Shown here one piece after another: positions 4,768 to 5,606 of a DNA stretch of 5,606 bases. Every line of letters begins with the position of its first letter. Within the stretch, counting starts at the first letter, position 1. This DNA is from Firmicutes bacterium UBA5227. GTDB lineage: Bacteria > Bacillota > Clostridia > Tissierellales > Sedimentibacteraceae. The notes beneath the pieces are model-generated. The model was not told the origin of the DNA. It ran no database searches and saw only the letters and a program-made list of their open reading frames with translations. The position numbers and the translations under genes are program-made. Location of the stretch: positions 10,236 to 15,841 of the forward strand of contig DHUT01000041.1 of the NCBI GenBank assembly GCA_002409285.1, written 5' to 3'.

Positions 4768-5606
4768 ATGCATGGTTATAGGCTTACTGGAAGGGGAAAA
4801 TTTATTTTAACTATGCTTGTTATATTATCCTTAGCTGGTGTAATAAGCTTGAGGAAGTTTGCCGTAGCAAGTGATAAAAATGGGGTGTATGGTTCCTATT
4901 TAAATTCTTCACATTTGTATGAGGAACATGAAAAGCCGGATTTATGTCAGTTGGCATCGTCGTTCAATGCTGAAATAAATAAATCCTCTGAGGCTTATGG
5001 CGGTGTCTTTGAAGCTAAAGAGGATTTTTTAAGCATAAATGCGGAGGAGATTAAGACATACAATCAAAGCAAGGTAGTATTTTTAACCTTTGACGATGGA
5101 CCTTCTGAAAATGTTACGCCTGCTATACTTGATGTGCTGGATGAATATGAAATCAAGGCAACGTTTTTTGTGTTAGGCAATATGTGCGAAAAAAATCCAG
5201 ATGTGCTTAAGGATGTATATACCAGGGGACATTCAATAGGAAATCATTCTTACACTCATAATTTTAAGAAATTATACAAAGATGAAGAAAGTTTTCTTAA
5301 TGAATTGACAATGACAGAAGATGTAATAAAACAAAATCTTGGTGATGAATACGTTCCAAGATTGTTCAGATTCCCAGGAGGATCCTTTGAAGATTATAAG
5401 CAGGAGTATATGGATGTGTTGGATGAAAAGGGATATGTAAGCGTTGACTGGAATGCGGTTACCGGAGACGCGGAAGTTGTATCACCTACGTATGATGGGA
5501 CTCTTGAAAGAATGAAAGCAACCGTGAAGGGTAAAAGCAATGTGGTACTTCTCATGCATGATTCTGCTACAAAGCATGAAACTGTCGAGGCTCTTCCTGC
5601 TGTAAT
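4768..5606 (+). CDS. Polysaccharide deacetylase (NodB/CE4 family), membrane-anchored, 3'-truncated by window
   Basis: The visible 279 residues carry all five conserved CE4 motifs. These are TFDDGP (107-112; D109 catalytic base, D110 metal ligand), HSYTH (160-164; metal ligands H160 and H164), RFPGGS (201-206), the DWN motif (D227, W228) and LMHDS (262-266; H264 catalytic). Such enzymes remove N-acetyl groups from peptidoglycan or other cell-wall glycans using a divalent metal. After a short basic N-terminus (MHGYRLTGRGK), residues ~12-28 form a hydrophobic segment, so the catalytic domain is probably outside the membrane on a signal anchor; about 75 residues of linker follow. The start at 4768 is chosen because it follows GAGGGTG (4756-4762); the ATG at 4754 meets a stop after four codons. 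The catalytic domain is nearly complete where the window ends. Substrate (peptidoglycan GlcNAc or MurNAc) cannot be told. Confidence 0.92.
   Translation, partial: MHGYRLTGRGKFILTMLVILSLAGVISLRKFAVASDKNGVYGSYLNSSHLYEEHEKPDLCQLASSFNAEINKSSEAYGGVFEAKEDFLSINAEEIKTYNQSKVVFLTFDDGPSENVTPAILDVLDEYEIKATFFVLGNMCEKNPDVLKDVYTRGHSIGNHSYTHNFKKLYKDEESFLNELTMTEDVIKQNLGDEYVPRLFRFPGGSFEDYKQEYMDVLDEKGYVSVDWNAVTGDAEVVSPTYDGTLERMKATVKGKSNVVLLMHDSATKHETVEALPAV

Noticed and set aside
4754..4768. ATG at 4754 as the deacetylase start
   Set aside because: It reads ATG AGG GTG ACA and then meets TAA; the in-frame start with a ribosome binding site is 4768.
4437..4773. Minus-strand open frames of 65-74 codons opposite the coiled-coil gene
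   Set aside because: They mirror the lysine/glutamate-rich coding strand and give low-complexity Ser/Phe/Leu/Ile-rich translations; no support as genes.

Overview
The window looks like chromosomal DNA from a low-GC, Gram-positive clostridial-type bacterium. The evidence is AT-rich codon use, strong GGAGG-type ribosome binding sites, A/T-rich intergenic DNA, and an ECF sigma factor and a membrane-anchored polysaccharide deacetylase of Firmicutes type. The genus cannot be fixed from sequence alone.

Layout, left to right. (1) Bases 1-402 (+) are the C-terminal end of an ABC transporter ATPase of the PotA/FbpC/CysA type with its TOBE-like tail. (2) Bases 403-493 form a short convergent intergenic region with a perfect 10-bp inverted repeat, probably a shared terminator, and a G-rich motif. 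(3) On the minus strand, 2132-494 is a two-gene operon: a 151-aa ECF sigma factor, overlapping by 11 bp a 397-aa soluble protein built of roughly 22-residue 'xNGxh' repeats (probable beta-solenoid). An ECF-type promoter (AAAC, 17 nt, CGTTAT) lies in front of the sigma gene, suggesting autoregulation. (4) Bases 2381-4017 are an apparently complete 1637-bp insertion sequence. It has imperfect terminal inverted repeats, a perfect 9-bp flanking direct repeat (ACAAAAAAC), and an intact 443-aa DDE transposase. (5) From 4102 (+) a probable operon begins: a 216-aa cytosolic protein with a C-terminal coiled coil, then a polysaccharide deacetylase cut by the window edge. It is driven by a near-consensus sigma-A promoter immediately right of the insertion sequence.

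The most notable observations concern the insertion sequence and the sigma operon. The 3' noncoding part of the element carries three exact consensus DnaA boxes (TTATCCACA) within 84 bp. The DNA immediately left of the element resembles the element's own right end (30 of 35 bases including the direct repeat, with weaker colinear matches further out). This suggests either a relic of an older copy or insertion directed to an end-like target. The sigma factor has no recognisable membrane anti-sigma factor; its only visible partner is the soluble repeat protein.

The only gap over 300 bases without a gene is 2133-2488. It holds the sigma operon promoter, a possible operator, the IS-end-like sequence, one copy of the direct repeat, the left IS terminus and the transposase promoter region.
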